Shown: positions 7,357 to 16,991, numbered from the stretch's first letter. The stretch: DNA of 64,000 nucleotides from Candidatus Anstonella stagnisolia (GCA_902384585.1 CABMCJ010000004.1:448086-512085); one strand, 5' to 3'. The notes: generated from the sequence alone by a model not told the origin. Numbers and translations: made by a program.

Positions 7357-9549
7357 TTAAGCGTCAAGGAAGTCATTCGGGGTTGGCGGGTCGGGCTTTT
7401 CTCCCTTCCTCTCGCGGATTTGCCTGACTACTTTTGCAAGCAGGTCGCGCGGCATGGGCTCGTAGCCTGCATACTCTTGGTAGGGTATTGCACGGCCTTG
7501 AGTTGCGGAGCGCAAATCGTTTCCAAAGCCAAACATTTCTGCAACGGGGAGCTTCACAACGATTGTTGTTTGCTCGCCTTCCTGCTGCAAGTCAATCATT
7601 TGCCCTCTGCGTCCCTGCGTAAGAGTGATTACGTTGCCCATGTAGTCCTGCGGGACTAAGATAGTGACCTTTTGCTTGGGCTCCTGCATTGTAACGCCTG
7701 CATAAAGCATTGCTGCGTATATTGGGCGCTTTGTTGCTGGAATTATTTGTGCGGGTCCTCTGTGCACCGGGTCTTCGTGGATGATTGCGTCCGTGAGGCT
7801 TATTTTTACGCCCACGACCTTTTCTTTCGCAAGCGCGCCCTTGTCCATTGCCTCTTCAAAGCCCTGTATCATGAGCTCGGATATTTCGTTGAGGTACTGT
7901 ATTCCTCTTGTGTCGTTGATGAGGATGTTCTTGTTGTAGATGTCAAGCACGCTCTTTGCCTCGTCGCGCTCCATGCCTGCCTCTACAAGGGTTTCTACGA
8001 GAGATTTGCCCTTGGGGCGGCCGTCCGGAATCTTTCCATCAAGCATTGCCTGGTATACGGAGGGCTGGATGGGCTCAACAATGAATTTGAGCTTGGTGTG
8101 CTTGTTTGGGGACTTGCCTTCTATTGGGCCCGCTTTTCCTGTTATCATTTCGCGGTACACAACGATTGGAGGCGAGGTAACGATTGGGATTCCTCTTTCC
8201 TTTGTTATTTTGTACTCAATAATTTCCAGGTGAAGCTCTCCCATTCCGGAGATAAGGTGCTCGCCGGTCTCTTGGTTAATTTCAACCTTGAGAGTTGGGT
8301 CTTCCTTTGAGAGCGCGCGAAGCGCTATGATGAGCTTTGCAAGGTCTTTGGAGTCCTTTGCCTCTATGCTCTTTGTAACCACGGGCTCTGCGCTGTGCGC
8401 GATTTTTTCAAAGGGTTCTATCTGCCCTGCGCTTATTGTTTCGCCTACGTATACGTCGCGCAAGCCCACTATGCCTACAATGTTGCCTGCAATCACGTGG
8501 TCAATCATCACCCTGTCTGGTCCCATGTAAATTGCGCACTGCTGCACTTTTTCCTCTGTGAAGCGCGAAGCAAGGTAAAGCATGTCGGACTTTTTCACGC
8601 TGCCTGCGAAAAGGCGCACCATTGCGACCTCTCCTGCATGCTCGTCGTTCACGACACCGAAGCACACGCCGATTGTCCTTGCGGTTGAATCGCACATAAT
8701 CATGGACTTTCCTTCTGGGGAAGTCATGTCGCCCTTCCATATTACGGGGATACGGCTGGGCTGTGCCTGCAATGGGTTTGGAAGGCGGTCCACTATCATT
8801 TCAAGGAGAACCTCGTCAAGAGGGGATTTTTCAACAAGCGTCTTGTGGTCGCCTGCTTTGCAGTAGGTTACAAGGTCTTTGAAAGAGAGGTTGAAGCGCT
8901 TCATTGAGTTGTAGGAGAGCGCCCACTTATTGTAAGCTGAGCCGAATGTGATGTTGCCTTTGTTCACTGCAATGAACCAGTCGTCCTTTTTGTCTTCGGG
9001 CGCGTATTGCACGATAATTTTGTTGAGCCCGTTTATTATCTTGATGAAGCGCTGCTGCATTTGCTCGCCGTCAAGCTGCAATTCGTTGATGAGGCGGTCT
9101 ACCTTGTTTATGAAGATGGAGGGGTGCGCGCGCTCTTTTAGAGCCTGGCGAAGCACGGTTTCTGTCTGGGGCATAATGCCCTCTACCGCGTCTACCACGA
9201 GGACGATGCCGTCCACTGCGCGCATTGCGCGCGTTACGTGGCCTCCAAAGTCCACGTGCCCTGGGGTGTCAATGAGATTTACGAGGTAGTCTTGTCCCTT
9301 AAGTTCGAATGCAATTGAAATGTTCGCGGACTTGATGGTGATGCCTCTTGCCTGCTCCTGCTCGTCAAAGTCCATCACACGCTGGTCGCCTGCGCGCTCG
9401 CGGGAAATTAAGCCTGCGCGTGCGACAAGGGAATCTGTTAAGGTTGTCTTGCCGTGGTCCACGTGCGCGCATATTGCAACGTTTCGCACGTTCTTTGTGT
9501 TGGACATCAGCCTTGCAACTTCTTCTACGACGTATTCTTTTCGAACCAT
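7357..9549 (-). CDS. fusA: Translation elongation factor EF-2
   Basis: The ribosomal translocase GTPase, 730 residues from ATG 9549. That ATG has 'ggtg' five bases upstream; the track's longer start adds eight unlikely residues. GTPase motifs are visible near the N terminus: 'AHVDHGKTTL' (G1), 'RGITI' (G2), 'DTPGHVDF' (G3) and 'NKVD' (G4). In domain IV 'DPVHRGPAQIIPA' carries the His that archaea and eukaryotes convert to diphthamide. Length is typical. In most archaea EF-2 follows rps7 directly; here three foreign genes and about 4 kb separate them, so it must have its own promoter in 9550-9719 (a TATA-like 'ttttaaacat' on the minus strand near 9650). Confidence 0.98.
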   Translation of the reverse strand: MVRKEYVVEEVARLMSNTKNVRNVAICAHVDHGKTTLTDSLVARAGLISRERAGDQRVMDFDEQEQARGITIKSANISIAFELKGQDYLVNLIDTPGHVDFGGHVTRAMRAVDGIVLVVDAVEGIMPQTETVLRQALKERAHPSIFINKVDRLINELQLDGEQMQQRFIKIINGLNKIIVQYAPEDKKDDWFIAVNKGNITFGSAYNKWALSYNSMKRFNLSFKDLVTYCKAGDHKTLVEKSPLDEVLLEMIVDRLPNPLQAQPSRIPVIWKGDMTSPEGKSMIMCDSTARTIGVCFGVVNDEHAGEVAMVRLFAGSVKKSDMLYLASRFTEEKVQQCAIYMGPDRVMIDHVIAGNIVGIVGLRDVYVGETISAGQIEPFEKIAHSAEPVVTKSIEAKDSKDLAKLIIALRALSKEDPTLKVEINQETGEHLISGMGELHLEIIEYKITKERGIPIVTSPPIVVYREMITGKAGPIEGKSPNKHTKLKFIVEPIQPSVYQAMLDGKIPDGRPKGKSLVETLVEAGMERDEAKSVLDIYNKNILINDTRGIQYLNEISELMIQGFEEAMDKGALAKEKVVGVKISLTDAIIHEDPVHRGPAQIIPATKRPIYAAMLYAGVTMQEPKQKVTILVPQDYMGNVITLTQGRRGQMIDLQQEGEQTTIVVKLPVAEMFGFGNDLRSATQGRAIPYQEYAGYEPMPRDLLAKVVRQIRERKGEKPDPPTPNDFLDA

Positions 9550-9719
9550 TTTAACACCGTTTTTTAGGGGCACAAGCCCGCCGTACCAAAAAATCTGGCG
9601 GGAATATGGCTTTACCTAAGTAGTTTAACGAGATAAGTTATGGCGGGAATGTTTAAAACGTTTGTGGCTTCGGGAGGGGGTTTTAAGAGGTGGGGCGGCT
9701 AAGTTGCGGCTGGGGGGCT

Positions 9720-11315
9720 TTATGGGTGCGGAGAGCCTATTGAGTAGATGTCGTATTTGAGGGACTTTTTCTTTTGGAGTTCATTTGTGAGCTGGGAGAG
9801 GATGCTGGACTTTATTGAGGAATATTTTTCCTTTGGAAGCGGTGCGTTCCCTATTGCGTTTCGCAAATTCTTTGAGTTGAAGCAGAACATGGAATCTGCT
9901 GTGCTCTCTACGTTGTGGCAAAAGAGGCTGTCTGAGCAATCCCTGCAGGAATCCATTTCAAGGCAGCGGTGGAGCTTGAGGGAATAGTAGGAATTGATGC
10001 AAAACTCGCTGTCAAACATCATTGCAGAGCCGAAAATGTGCTCGGAAGTGCGCGGCCAGAAAGAATATGCAATGAACTTGGAGAGGATATTGGGGTAAGA
10101 GCGGTAGCAGTTTGCGGATGAGGCGGTTGTGGGGCACTCTATTGTGTTTGTGTTTGTGCCCTGCTCGTATTCTGGGGGGCAGAAGGCGATATTTCCTAAG
10201 AATTCGTGCGCATTTTGTAGTGTAAGGCGGCTTGCATCTGAGTCGCTTATGTGGAAATTCTCGCCTATTTTGAGGGACTCGTCAAATTTCACAAGGCGGT
10301 TGCGCGGAAGCTCGAAAAAGGAAGAGTAGTCGCCTATTATGATGGGCTTGGAACTTACTGCGGATTTTCCGTATGCTTTTTCCCGTGAGTTTCTCTCCAG
10401 CCATTTTTGATAGTCGTCAAGGTGCCCAAGGGGCTTTCCGAAAATTACTTTTGAGGTTTGGTCAAATGCGTTTTGGATTGGGGCGAGGTCTGTGTGTGGG
10501 GAGGGAGAGTCGAATTTGAGATGGGAAAATTCGCTTGTGTCTGTGCTGCATTTTGCGAGCAAATCTACAAGGGAATAGATGCGCTTTTGTTTTGTGAGTT
10601 CAGATGCCATTTGGGAGAGGAGCGCCTTTTTTATTGCAGCATATTTTTCTTGCGGGAGCGCTAAATTTCCAATTGTGAATCTCTTGTTCTTTATGTTGAA
10701 AGAGTACATGCAGTCTGAGCAGCTTGCGAGGTTGTAGGAGTAATAGCAATCGGAACAATTTTCGCTTCTCCAAAGTTCAAAGCTGCGCACATCCCTGTAT
10801 GTTTCGTAGCATTTGAGGCAGAATTTGGACTCGCCTATCCCATTGCAGCCAAAGCAGTCTTCGCATAAGCGCCCAAGAGTGGAGTGTGCAATGTATTTTG
10901 AGTCCCCAAGCTTTGCGCAGTTGAGCATGTAATAGCTGTCGTTTATGTTTGTGCTTTCGTACACGTATTGGGAATTCCCTAGGATAATGTTGCCTGTGTA
11001 AAAAATGCGCTCCTGCACTGCGGACACTATGGAATCAATGTCTTTTACGTCGTTTATGGACAGCGGTTGAAACTTTTTGTTGAAATCAACCTCGTCAAAG
11101 CTTATCCATTTGGAATTCTCGCGGAATTTTGCATCTACGTAAGAGACAGGTTTTCCACTTAGGCTTGAATTTCTTCGCATAACTTCTTCGTTGAAATTGC
11201 AAAGCCAGTTTTTGTATTCTTCGAGTGGACCAAGCTCCGCTCCGAAAAGGATTTTTGTTGCGCCTTTCCACCTTTTTTCAAGGGTTTGGTGGCAGGAAAG
11301 CTCTTGGGGGTCCAT
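9720..11315 (-). CDS. Cys-rich duplicated-domain protein, family member 1
   Basis: A 531-residue protein of unknown function and one of three paralogues in this window (others at 39025 and 55303). The start is set at ATG 11315, because the paralogues begin at the equivalent residue; the track start adds 19 residues. The protein is two related ~260-residue halves. Each opens with 'W/xKxxxxxxFGxxLGxLxxYxxWL', continues with a YTGN/LGN or similar central region, and ends with Cys-pair repeats such as 'CSDCYYSYN' and 'CSDCMYSFN' followed by 'NIKNKRFTIGN' and 'LPQEKYAAIKKALLSQ'. The repeats recall uncharacterised Cys-rich repeat proteins of CPR and DPANN genomes (from memory). Zinc binding or a repeat solenoid is plausible. 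No signal peptide is seen. Confidence 0.8.
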   Translation of the reverse strand: MDPQELSCHQTLEKRWKGATKILFGAELGPLEEYKNWLCNFNEEVMRRNSSLSGKPVSYVDAKFRENSKWISFDEVDFNKKFQPLSINDVKDIDSIVSAVQERIFYTGNIILGNSQYVYESTNINDSYYMLNCAKLGDSKYIAHSTLGRLCEDCFGCNGIGESKFCLKCYETYRDVRSFELWRSENCSDCYYSYNLASCSDCMYSFNIKNKRFTIGNLALPQEKYAAIKKALLSQMASELTKQKRIYSLVDLLAKCSTDTSEFSHLKFDSPSPHTDLAPIQNAFDQTSKVIFGKPLGHLDDYQKWLERNSREKAYGKSAVSSKPIIIGDYSSFFELPRNRLVKFDESLKIGENFHISDSDASRLTLQNAHEFLGNIAFCPPEYEQGTNTNTIECPTTASSANCYRSYPNILSKFIAYSFWPRTSEHIFGSAMMFDSEFCINSYYSLKLHRCLEMDSCRDCSDSLFCHNVESTADSMFCFNSKNLRNAIGNAPLPKEKYSSIKSSILSQLTNELQKKKSLKYDIYSIGSPHP

Positions 11316-11433
11316 ATAGGAATTATGCAAAGAGTCCTGTATTAGATTAACTTGGACATACGTCCAATCCAAGGGGAGGGGTCAGGAAATCAAGGAAAAA
11401 CTGGGGGAGGGCGGAGCCCTCCCGCGGTTTGTC

Positions 11434-12129
11434 TTAGAAGTGCTTTTTCAAAAATTCGCGTGCTGCGTAAGGAATTAGCTTGGATTCTGCACGTCTTAGT
11501 CTCTCCTGCAAGCTTCTGCGCGAAATGCCTGCGGTTTTTGCAAGGTCGTCAAGCTTGGAGCTGCGCGGCCAGGTGTAGTAGTCGCTTTTGAGCGCGATGT
11601 CGAGCGCCTCTGCCTGCTTTGTTGTGATACCAAGCTCTGCGCGCAATCCTTTGAAGGAACCGATGTTTGCGACTTTTATGTCGCCGATTTCAGAGAGCTC
11701 GTTGAGCGCTTTGTTTATGCCGTGCGGGTCTATTGCGACTATGGGGTGTATCTCGTAGCCTGCACGCGTTATGCAGGGTCCTGTGTACACAACGCCGCTT
11801 TGGAGAATGCGCTCGTAGCTGGAGGAGGGGGAATTTGCAGAGTGGAAAATGAGCGCGGAATTCTTTCCCTTGTCTATTACGCGCATCTGGCGGGTTTTTG
11901 CATGGTGCTTGAGGTACGTTAGATATTCGTTGAGTTCGGAAGGTGAATCCGCCTGCACGTTCCAGAGAAGCTTGTATGCGACGCTCTTGGGCTTGTGCGC
12001 GAATGCGATTACTGGGGAAACCTGCTCGAGGGTGATGCCTGGGTGCTTCTCGGAGCTTAGGGAATTCGGGCAGCCGTGGTGGTAGAGTTTTATGGTGGCT
12101 GCCTTTACTTTTAGCGGCTTTTCTTGCAT
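11434..12129 (-). CDS. HTH_10 (Bat-like) transcriptional regulator
   Basis: A 231-residue regulator with the archaeal HTH_10 DNA-binding domain at its C terminus (~residues 167-225): 'LGITTKQAEALDIALKSDYY', 'WPRSSKLDDLAKTAGISRRS', then 'QERLRRAESKL'. This is the bacterio-opsin-activator type helix-turn-helix with its characteristic 'Y..WPR...L..LA...GIS' pattern. The N-terminal ~150 residues resemble the ligand-sensing part of Bat-like regulators ('IKLYHHGCPNS', 'GPCITRAGYEIHPIV') but the ligand is unknown. It sits in the insertion between S7 and EF-2, between a TPR protein and Cys-rich protein 1, and may control one of them (inference). Confidence 0.88.
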   Translation of the reverse strand: MQEKPLKVKAATIKLYHHGCPNSLSSEKHPGITLEQVSPVIAFAHKPKSVAYKLLWNVQADSPSELNEYLTYLKHHAKTRQMRVIDKGKNSALIFHSANSPSSSYERILQSGVVYTGPCITRAGYEIHPIVAIDPHGINKALNELSEIGDIKVANIGSFKGLRAELGITTKQAEALDIALKSDYYTWPRSSKLDDLAKTAGISRRSLQERLRRAESKLIPYAAREFLKKHF

Positions 12130-12149
12130 GGTAAAATTCTGGCTTTCGC

Positions 12150-12172
12150 TATTTAAGTAATTTTGCTTAAGT
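12150..12172 (-). promoter_or_regulatory. Promoter with repeated TTAAGT upstream of HTH_10 gene
   Basis: Two direct copies of TTAAGT (12153-12158 and 12167-12172; ACTTAA on the coding strand) lie 14 bp apart in the short gap before the regulator's ATG. The nearer copy reads 'acttaaat' and is placed like a TATA box about 25-30 bp before the start, so the message may be almost leaderless. The second copy could be an operator half-site for autoregulation (inference). Confidence 0.35.
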
Positions 12173-12177
12173 GCAAA

Positions 12178-13677
12178 CTAACGCGCACTTCTTGCCATGC
12201 TTTCTAGAATAACCTTCCCAGTACGTTGAATGTCTTCGTTATCAGGCCATAGTTCAAGTGATTTGTTGATAAATTTGAGAGCTGATTTATCCTTGCCCAA
12301 GAAATGTAAACCCTGTGCTGTGATAAGGTATGCTGCTGCTTCGGTGTTGGATGGATCTGTTGCCTTGTCATAGAAAATTGCTGCTTTTTCTTTCTGCCCT
12401 AGAAGATTAAAAGCTGAATGCTGATCCTTGAATTTTTGTTGCTGTTCTTTGAAAAGTTTTATTCCTTTGTGAATTAATGAGAAGCACTCTCTGAATCTGC
12501 CTGAGCATCCTGCAATCATTCCTTTTACAAAGTATAAACGTGGATAATTGGGATGTTCCTCGAGTAGTTTGTCAATAAGAAAAGAGCATTCTTCCAATTT
12601 CCTTGCCCGTTCTAGTGGTTCCTCCGGCAATTGATCCAGCAGTATTTCTAGTTTGCCTATGTGGCAATCGACATAAGATGGGCACAATTCGAGTGCTTTA
12701 TCAAAGAAAAGCAGGGCTTTGTTGAGATTGCCCGACCTAAGATGGACGATTCCTGCAGACGAGTACGAGATTGAGGATAATTCGTCTGGATTGTTTGTTA
12801 TTTTGAAAACAACTGGATAATGCGAATATAGCTCTTCTCTTATACCTATATAACCTATTGTTGTTTCAAAAAAGTAATTATTTGTTAGAATGAAGACATG
12901 CTCTGGAACAATGGCGAACTCCAACTTTAGCCCAAGCACTTTTGCAACGTCAAAAACCAAAAATGAGGAGTTGTCGCAGTCCCACACATTACTTTCTAAT
13001 GATTCTGAAATGAAGCCGGATTTATTTGGACCAAACCTGAGGGCAAGGTTGGAGCGCATTATGCCCCATATGGAGGTTATGAACTCCACTTGCCCGGTGA
13101 GGGAATAGCCGTTTGCAGTGTTTATTCCTTGCTCTTTTAGAATGCCAGCCATGTCTTCGACAAGTGCCGCGTACCTTGCAGCGCATCCTGCAGCTTTTTT
13201 GGGGTCTTCGCCAAGCTCTTCGCTAAGCTCTATGAAAATTCTCCTACAACCTTCATACTTTGCAGTTTCCAGTTGGATGCTGCTCCTGTCAGTCGTTGAT
13301 TTTGCAGGCAATGAATCAACAGCGCTGGACATTCTTGAAAATGGGGCTTTTCTTGCATGGCCTCCGCCGTCTCCCTCGGAGTGCGGAGAATAGTGGATTT
13401 GGGGCTTCTGGAAGGAAGAAAATGCGGAGATTGTGAGCCTTTCTATCTTTTTTGCCTGCGCTTTTGGGATTTTTGCGTCTTGGGTTTTGGAGAGGGACCA
13501 GAGGAGGTGGAGGCTGGAATGGAAATCCTCTGCAATAAAATCAGATTCGCTTGAGAGGAGGAATTTTGAGGAGAGTTCCTGTATTTCGCTTATGCGTTCG
13601 GGCGCGAGAGGGGGCTTGAACTGCTTGAACAGTTCCCAGTCCTGCGTGGATGGCTTGAAGGAAGGGGGTTTTGCCAT
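12178..13677 (-). CDS. Transglutaminase-like/TPR protein
   Basis: A 499-residue soluble protein. The N-terminal ~210 residues are charged and unrecognised. Residues ~235-275 look like a compact transglutaminase-like core: 'NVWDCDNSSFLVFDVAKVLG' supplies Cys and 'FAIVPEHVFIL' supplies His, in SirB1-like order. The C-terminal half has at least three TPR-type helices, for example 'AGIVHLRSGNLNKALLFFDK' and 'AQGLHFLGKDKSALKFINK'. The 3' two-thirds of the gene look more AT-rich than the 5' part, suggesting a mosaic. Its last six residues, MARSAR, are identical to those of S7 just upstream. It is the first gene of the insertion between S7 and EF-2. Confidence 0.75.
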   Translation of the reverse strand: MAKPPSFKPSTQDWELFKQFKPPLAPERISEIQELSSKFLLSSESDFIAEDFHSSLHLLWSLSKTQDAKIPKAQAKKIERLTISAFSSFQKPQIHYSPHSEGDGGGHARKAPFSRMSSAVDSLPAKSTTDRSSIQLETAKYEGCRRIFIELSEELGEDPKKAAGCAARYAALVEDMAGILKEQGINTANGYSLTGQVEFITSIWGIMRSNLALRFGPNKSGFISESLESNVWDCDNSSFLVFDVAKVLGLKLEFAIVPEHVFILTNNYFFETTIGYIGIREELYSHYPVVFKITNNPDELSSISYSSAGIVHLRSGNLNKALLFFDKALELCPSYVDCHIGKLEILLDQLPEEPLERARKLEECSFLIDKLLEEHPNYPRLYFVKGMIAGCSGRFRECFSLIHKGIKLFKEQQQKFKDQHSAFNLLGQKEKAAIFYDKATDPSNTEAAAYLITAQGLHFLGKDKSALKFINKSLELWPDNEDIQRTGKVILESMARSAR

Positions 13678-13725
13678 GCTGTTATTATGGCGAAAGGGCT
13701 TTTTATACCTAAGTTTGCTTCGCTA

Positions 13726-13758
13726 GTTAAGAGAAGAAAAATAAAAAGGAGAAAAAAT
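13726..13758 (-). terminator. T-rich terminator after rps7
   Basis: Reading the minus strand immediately after the S7 stop gives a long pyrimidine tract ('ttttttctcctttttattttt'-like). This is consistent with archaeal termination before the inserted TPR gene and means the ribosomal operon ends here instead of running into EF-2. Confidence 0.5.
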
Positions 13759-14364
13759 TTACCTTGCGCTTCTTGCCATGCGTTCAGTTTCGTCACGCTT
13801 CTTTATTGCGTACGAGGCATTCACGTCGCCGCGCGCTGCGGACTCTATTTCCGCTGCAAGCGCTTCTGCCATTGTCCTCTTGTTGCCAAAGGATTGCATT
13901 ATAGCGGCGAGAGAAAGGTTGCGAAGAGCCATGTCAAGCCTTCTTTGCGCGGAAACGTCAACTGCAACCTGGTAGGAAACGCCGCCAAAAGAGACGCGCG
14001 TAAAGTCCTCGCGGGGTGCTGCGTTCTGCACGGCATCTACGAGAAGCTGAATCGGGTTTTTCTTTGTCTTTGCCTCGAGAAGCACGAATGCGTCCTGCAC
14101 AATGCGGATTGCCTTTGTTTTCTTTCCCTGCATGCCGCCGTGCGTGCGGATGACCTTGCCGGAGGTTTTTTCTCCTGTGCCTCCCCTCATGAGCTTGTTG
14201 ATAAGGCGTTCTACGATGTTTACGTTGCGCTTGCCAAAGGGGTGTTTTGCATGCCTTCCGTGCGAGTGGGGCATTGCAACCGGAGCAAGGCTCACGTAGT
14301 TGCGAAGGCTCGGGTCGCTTATCGTCACTGATTCAAGTTCGTATTTTCCAAATAATTTTTCCAT
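13759..14364 (-). CDS. rps7: 30S ribosomal protein S7
   Basis: A 201-residue protein that organises the 3' domain of 16S rRNA. Typical archaeal S7 stretches are visible: 'NIVERLINKLMRGG', 'KTKAIRIVQDAFVLLEAKTK', 'NPIQLLVDAVQNAAPRED' and a basic tail 'KKRDETERMARSAR'. It is the last gene of the rpoH-rpoB-rpoA-L30e-NusA-S12-S7 block, separated from S12 by a small membrane protein gene and a T-rich region. Confidence 0.97.
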   Translation of the reverse strand: MEKLFGKYELESVTISDPSLRNYVSLAPVAMPHSHGRHAKHPFGKRNVNIVERLINKLMRGGTGEKTSGKVIRTHGGMQGKKTKAIRIVQDAFVLLEAKTKKNPIQLLVDAVQNAAPREDFTRVSFGGVSYQVAVDVSAQRRLDMALRNLSLAAIMQSFGNKRTMAEALAAEIESAARGDVNASYAIKKRDETERMARSAR

Positions 14365-14436
14365 TCAATCACTCTGTGTGTTTATTTTAGTTATATAAGC
14401 ATAATAAATGTGATGCTTGGGATGGATGCGTGAGAA

Positions 14437-14473
14437 ATGCTGGGATAAAGAAAAAAATAAAAATAAAATAAAT
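14437..14473 (-). terminator. T-rich tract after small membrane protein gene
   Basis: The minus strand reads 'taaatttattttatttttat' and continues T-rich directly after the 74-residue gene. It may be a partial terminator inside the ribosomal block, which would place S7 under a separate promoter in 14365-14440. Confidence 0.4.
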
Positions 14474-14698
14474 TTACTTTCTCTTTTTTCCGGCTACTTT
14501 CTTCTCGCCAAGGCGCAAAAGCTGTGCCTCGTGCTTTAGGCTCATGCCAAGCAGGAATACAACGACCACCATGACCATTTCGGTCGTCTGGATGGAGCGC
14601 GTGCCTGTTGCTGCAGCCGCGGCAAGTGCCGCTGCGGAGAGAACTCCGACTGCAAGGACAATCTTCCAGCTTGATTCGGCCAAGTCAGCATATCCCAT
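14474..14698 (-). CDS. Small two-helix membrane protein between S12 and S7
   Basis: A 74-residue protein with two hydrophobic segments: around residues 12-30 ('IVLAVGVLSAAALAAAAAT') and 39-52 ('TEMVMVVVVFLLGM'). It ends in a strongly basic tail (KKVAGKKRK). I recognise no family. It occupies the space between rps12 and rps7, which in archaea are normally adjacent. A good start ATG at 14698 lies 35 bp downstream of S12. The basic tail could contact RNA or the ribosome, but that is only a guess. Confidence 0.6.
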   Translation of the reverse strand: MGYADLAESSWKIVLAVGVLSAAALAAAAATGTRSIQTTEMVMVVVVFLLGMSLKHEAQLLRLGEKKVAGKKRK

Positions 14699-14733
14699 TT
14701 TTTCACCCCAATTTTTTCTCTCTTTATGTCTCT

Positions 14734-15162
14734 TTACCTCTTTGGCTTTTCTTTCCTCTTTTGCACCAGCATTTGCAGGTCAACGCCATTCACGGCGTCC
14801 ACCTTGTAGCGCACTCCGGGAATGGAGCCCATTTGCCCGCGCTGCGAGCCGCCCAGCCCCGATATTGTAACTTCATCATGCTCATCTATATAATTGATTG
14901 CACCGGAGCGTGGCGCGAATGCGGTTACGAGCTTTCCGTTCTTTATAAGCTGTATTTTCACGCACTTTATCAGTCCCGAGTGGGGCTGCTTTTGCTCGAG
15001 CGCTTTCTTCTCGATAACAATGCCCTTTGCCTGTGGGGAACCCTCGAGCGGGTCGTATTTCTCCTTTAGGTGGAGCTTTTTGCGTTTCCACGGCTTCTTG
15101 AGCCAGCGTTGCCTTTTTCGTTTCCTTTCTAGGTCCCTTCCTGAAAATTCTCCTCGTGCCAT
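14734..15162 (-). CDS. rps12: 30S ribosomal protein S12
   Basis: A 142-residue decoding-site protein. The universally conserved motifs '[20 protein letters not shown]', '[19 protein letters not shown]' and '[17 protein letters not shown]' are all present. The extended basic N terminus ('[17 protein letters not shown]') is the archaeal form. It follows nusA by 15 bp in the RNA polymerase/ribosome operon. Confidence 0.98.
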   Translation of the reverse strand: MARGEFSGRDLERKRKRQRWLKKPWKRKKLHLKEKYDPLEGSPQAKGIVIEKKALEQKQPHSGLIKCVKIQLIKNGKLVTAFAPRSGAINYIDEHDEVTISGLGGSQRGQMGSIPGVRYKVDAVNGVDLQMLVQKRKEKPKR

Positions 15163-15177
15163 AGTATTACCTACCCA

Positions 15178-15600
15178 TTAATGTGTTGCAAGACGAAGGT
15201 CGCAATTGAACTTGCGCTGCACCAGCGTGCGCGCGAGCTTTATGCGGTTTCCCCCTTTACCAATAGCGGTTCCGCGGTCGCGCTCATCGACGTGCACGTA
15301 AATCGTCTTGGAATCCATTTTGTCATGAACGTTTATATTCGTTACGGCGATTGGGGCAAAAAGGCTGCGCACAAACTTCTCCATTTGCTCGCTGTCCTCG
15401 AATACGAGCACTTGCCTTCCGAATGCTTGGCGTACGCGGGTTATGTTCGCTCCTTTTTTTCCAATTGCTTTTCCCAAGTCGCCCTCTGCGACTATGAATG
15501 TTATTGCGTCCTCGGCGATTATGCAATCGCGCACGGATGCGCCTGTGAGTTCCTCGAAGGTTGAAATGCACTTCAAGTCGTCATTCGTGAGTTCAACCAT
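15178..15600 (-). CDS. nusA: Archaeal NusA-type KH protein
   Basis: A 140-residue two-KH-domain protein homologous to the RNA-binding part of bacterial NusA; it probably acts in transcription termination or antitermination. Both GxxG loops are visible: 'GDLGKAIGKKGANI' (~residues 56-69) and 'RDRGTAIGKGGNRIKLA' (~109-125). The start is ATG 15600 with 'agtgat' upstream; the track's 15603 is a TTG. It lies between L30e and S12, the conserved archaeal position. Confidence 0.95.
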   Translation of the reverse strand: MVELTNDDLKCISTFEELTGASVRDCIIAEDAITFIVAEGDLGKAIGKKGANITRVRQAFGRQVLVFEDSEQMEKFVRSLFAPIAVTNINVHDKMDSKTIYVHVDERDRGTAIGKGGNRIKLARTLVQRKFNCDLRLATH

Positions 15601-15616
15601 CAAATCACTGAGGCAT

Positions 15617-15955
15617 TTACTGCGTCTTCTTTGCGAATGAGAGGATGGTGGAGTTGCCTGCCTCGTTTATGCACAGCGCAGAAACCGGGAAGGGCTTTCC
15701 GCACACAGAGCCGAGCTCAAGCGAGCTTCCGTCAAAATCCAGAATCGGGACTGAGGAGAGCTTGCAGAACTTCTCTATGCTGTTTTTCGTGAGAGAGGGG
15801 CAGTTTGAGGAAAGCACAATGAGCTTGCTCTTTCCAAGAAGCGAGCGCTTTACTGCTGCGCGGCTGCCGAACTCCACCTTTCCGGAGTCCACTGCCATCC
15901 TTATTGCTTTTGAAAGCGTCAGTGATTCTGATTCTGCTGTTTTTTTCTTTGCCAT
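15617..15955 (-). CDS. rpl30e: 50S ribosomal protein L30e
   Basis: A 112-residue protein of the L7Ae/L30e/S12e fold. The region 'GKVEFGSRAAVKRSLLGKSK' followed by 'LIVLSSNCPSLTKNSIEKFC' is typical L30e. It lies directly between rpoA2 and nusA, the syntenic place for L30e in archaeal RNA polymerase operons. The N terminus carries a short Lys-rich extension (MAKKKTAESE). Confidence 0.93.
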   Translation of the reverse strand: MAKKKTAESESLTLSKAIRMAVDSGKVEFGSRAAVKRSLLGKSKLIVLSSNCPSLTKNSIEKFCKLSSVPILDFDGSSLELGSVCGKPFPVSALCINEAGNSTILSFAKKTQ

Positions 15956-15975
15956 TCCAATCTACCTCAATAATA

Positions 15976-16977
<1,002 letters not shown>

Positions 16978-16991
16978 CTATCTTTCCATGC

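Noticed and set aside
7672-8310. 212-residue plus-strand ORF inside EF-2
   Set aside because: Antisense to a highly conserved EF-2 region; the Cys/Phe/Leu-rich translation is typical of a shadow frame.
11316-11372. Longer N terminus of Cys-rich protein 1
   Set aside because: Both paralogues begin at the residue equivalent to ATG 11315, and the extra 19 residues have no counterpart.
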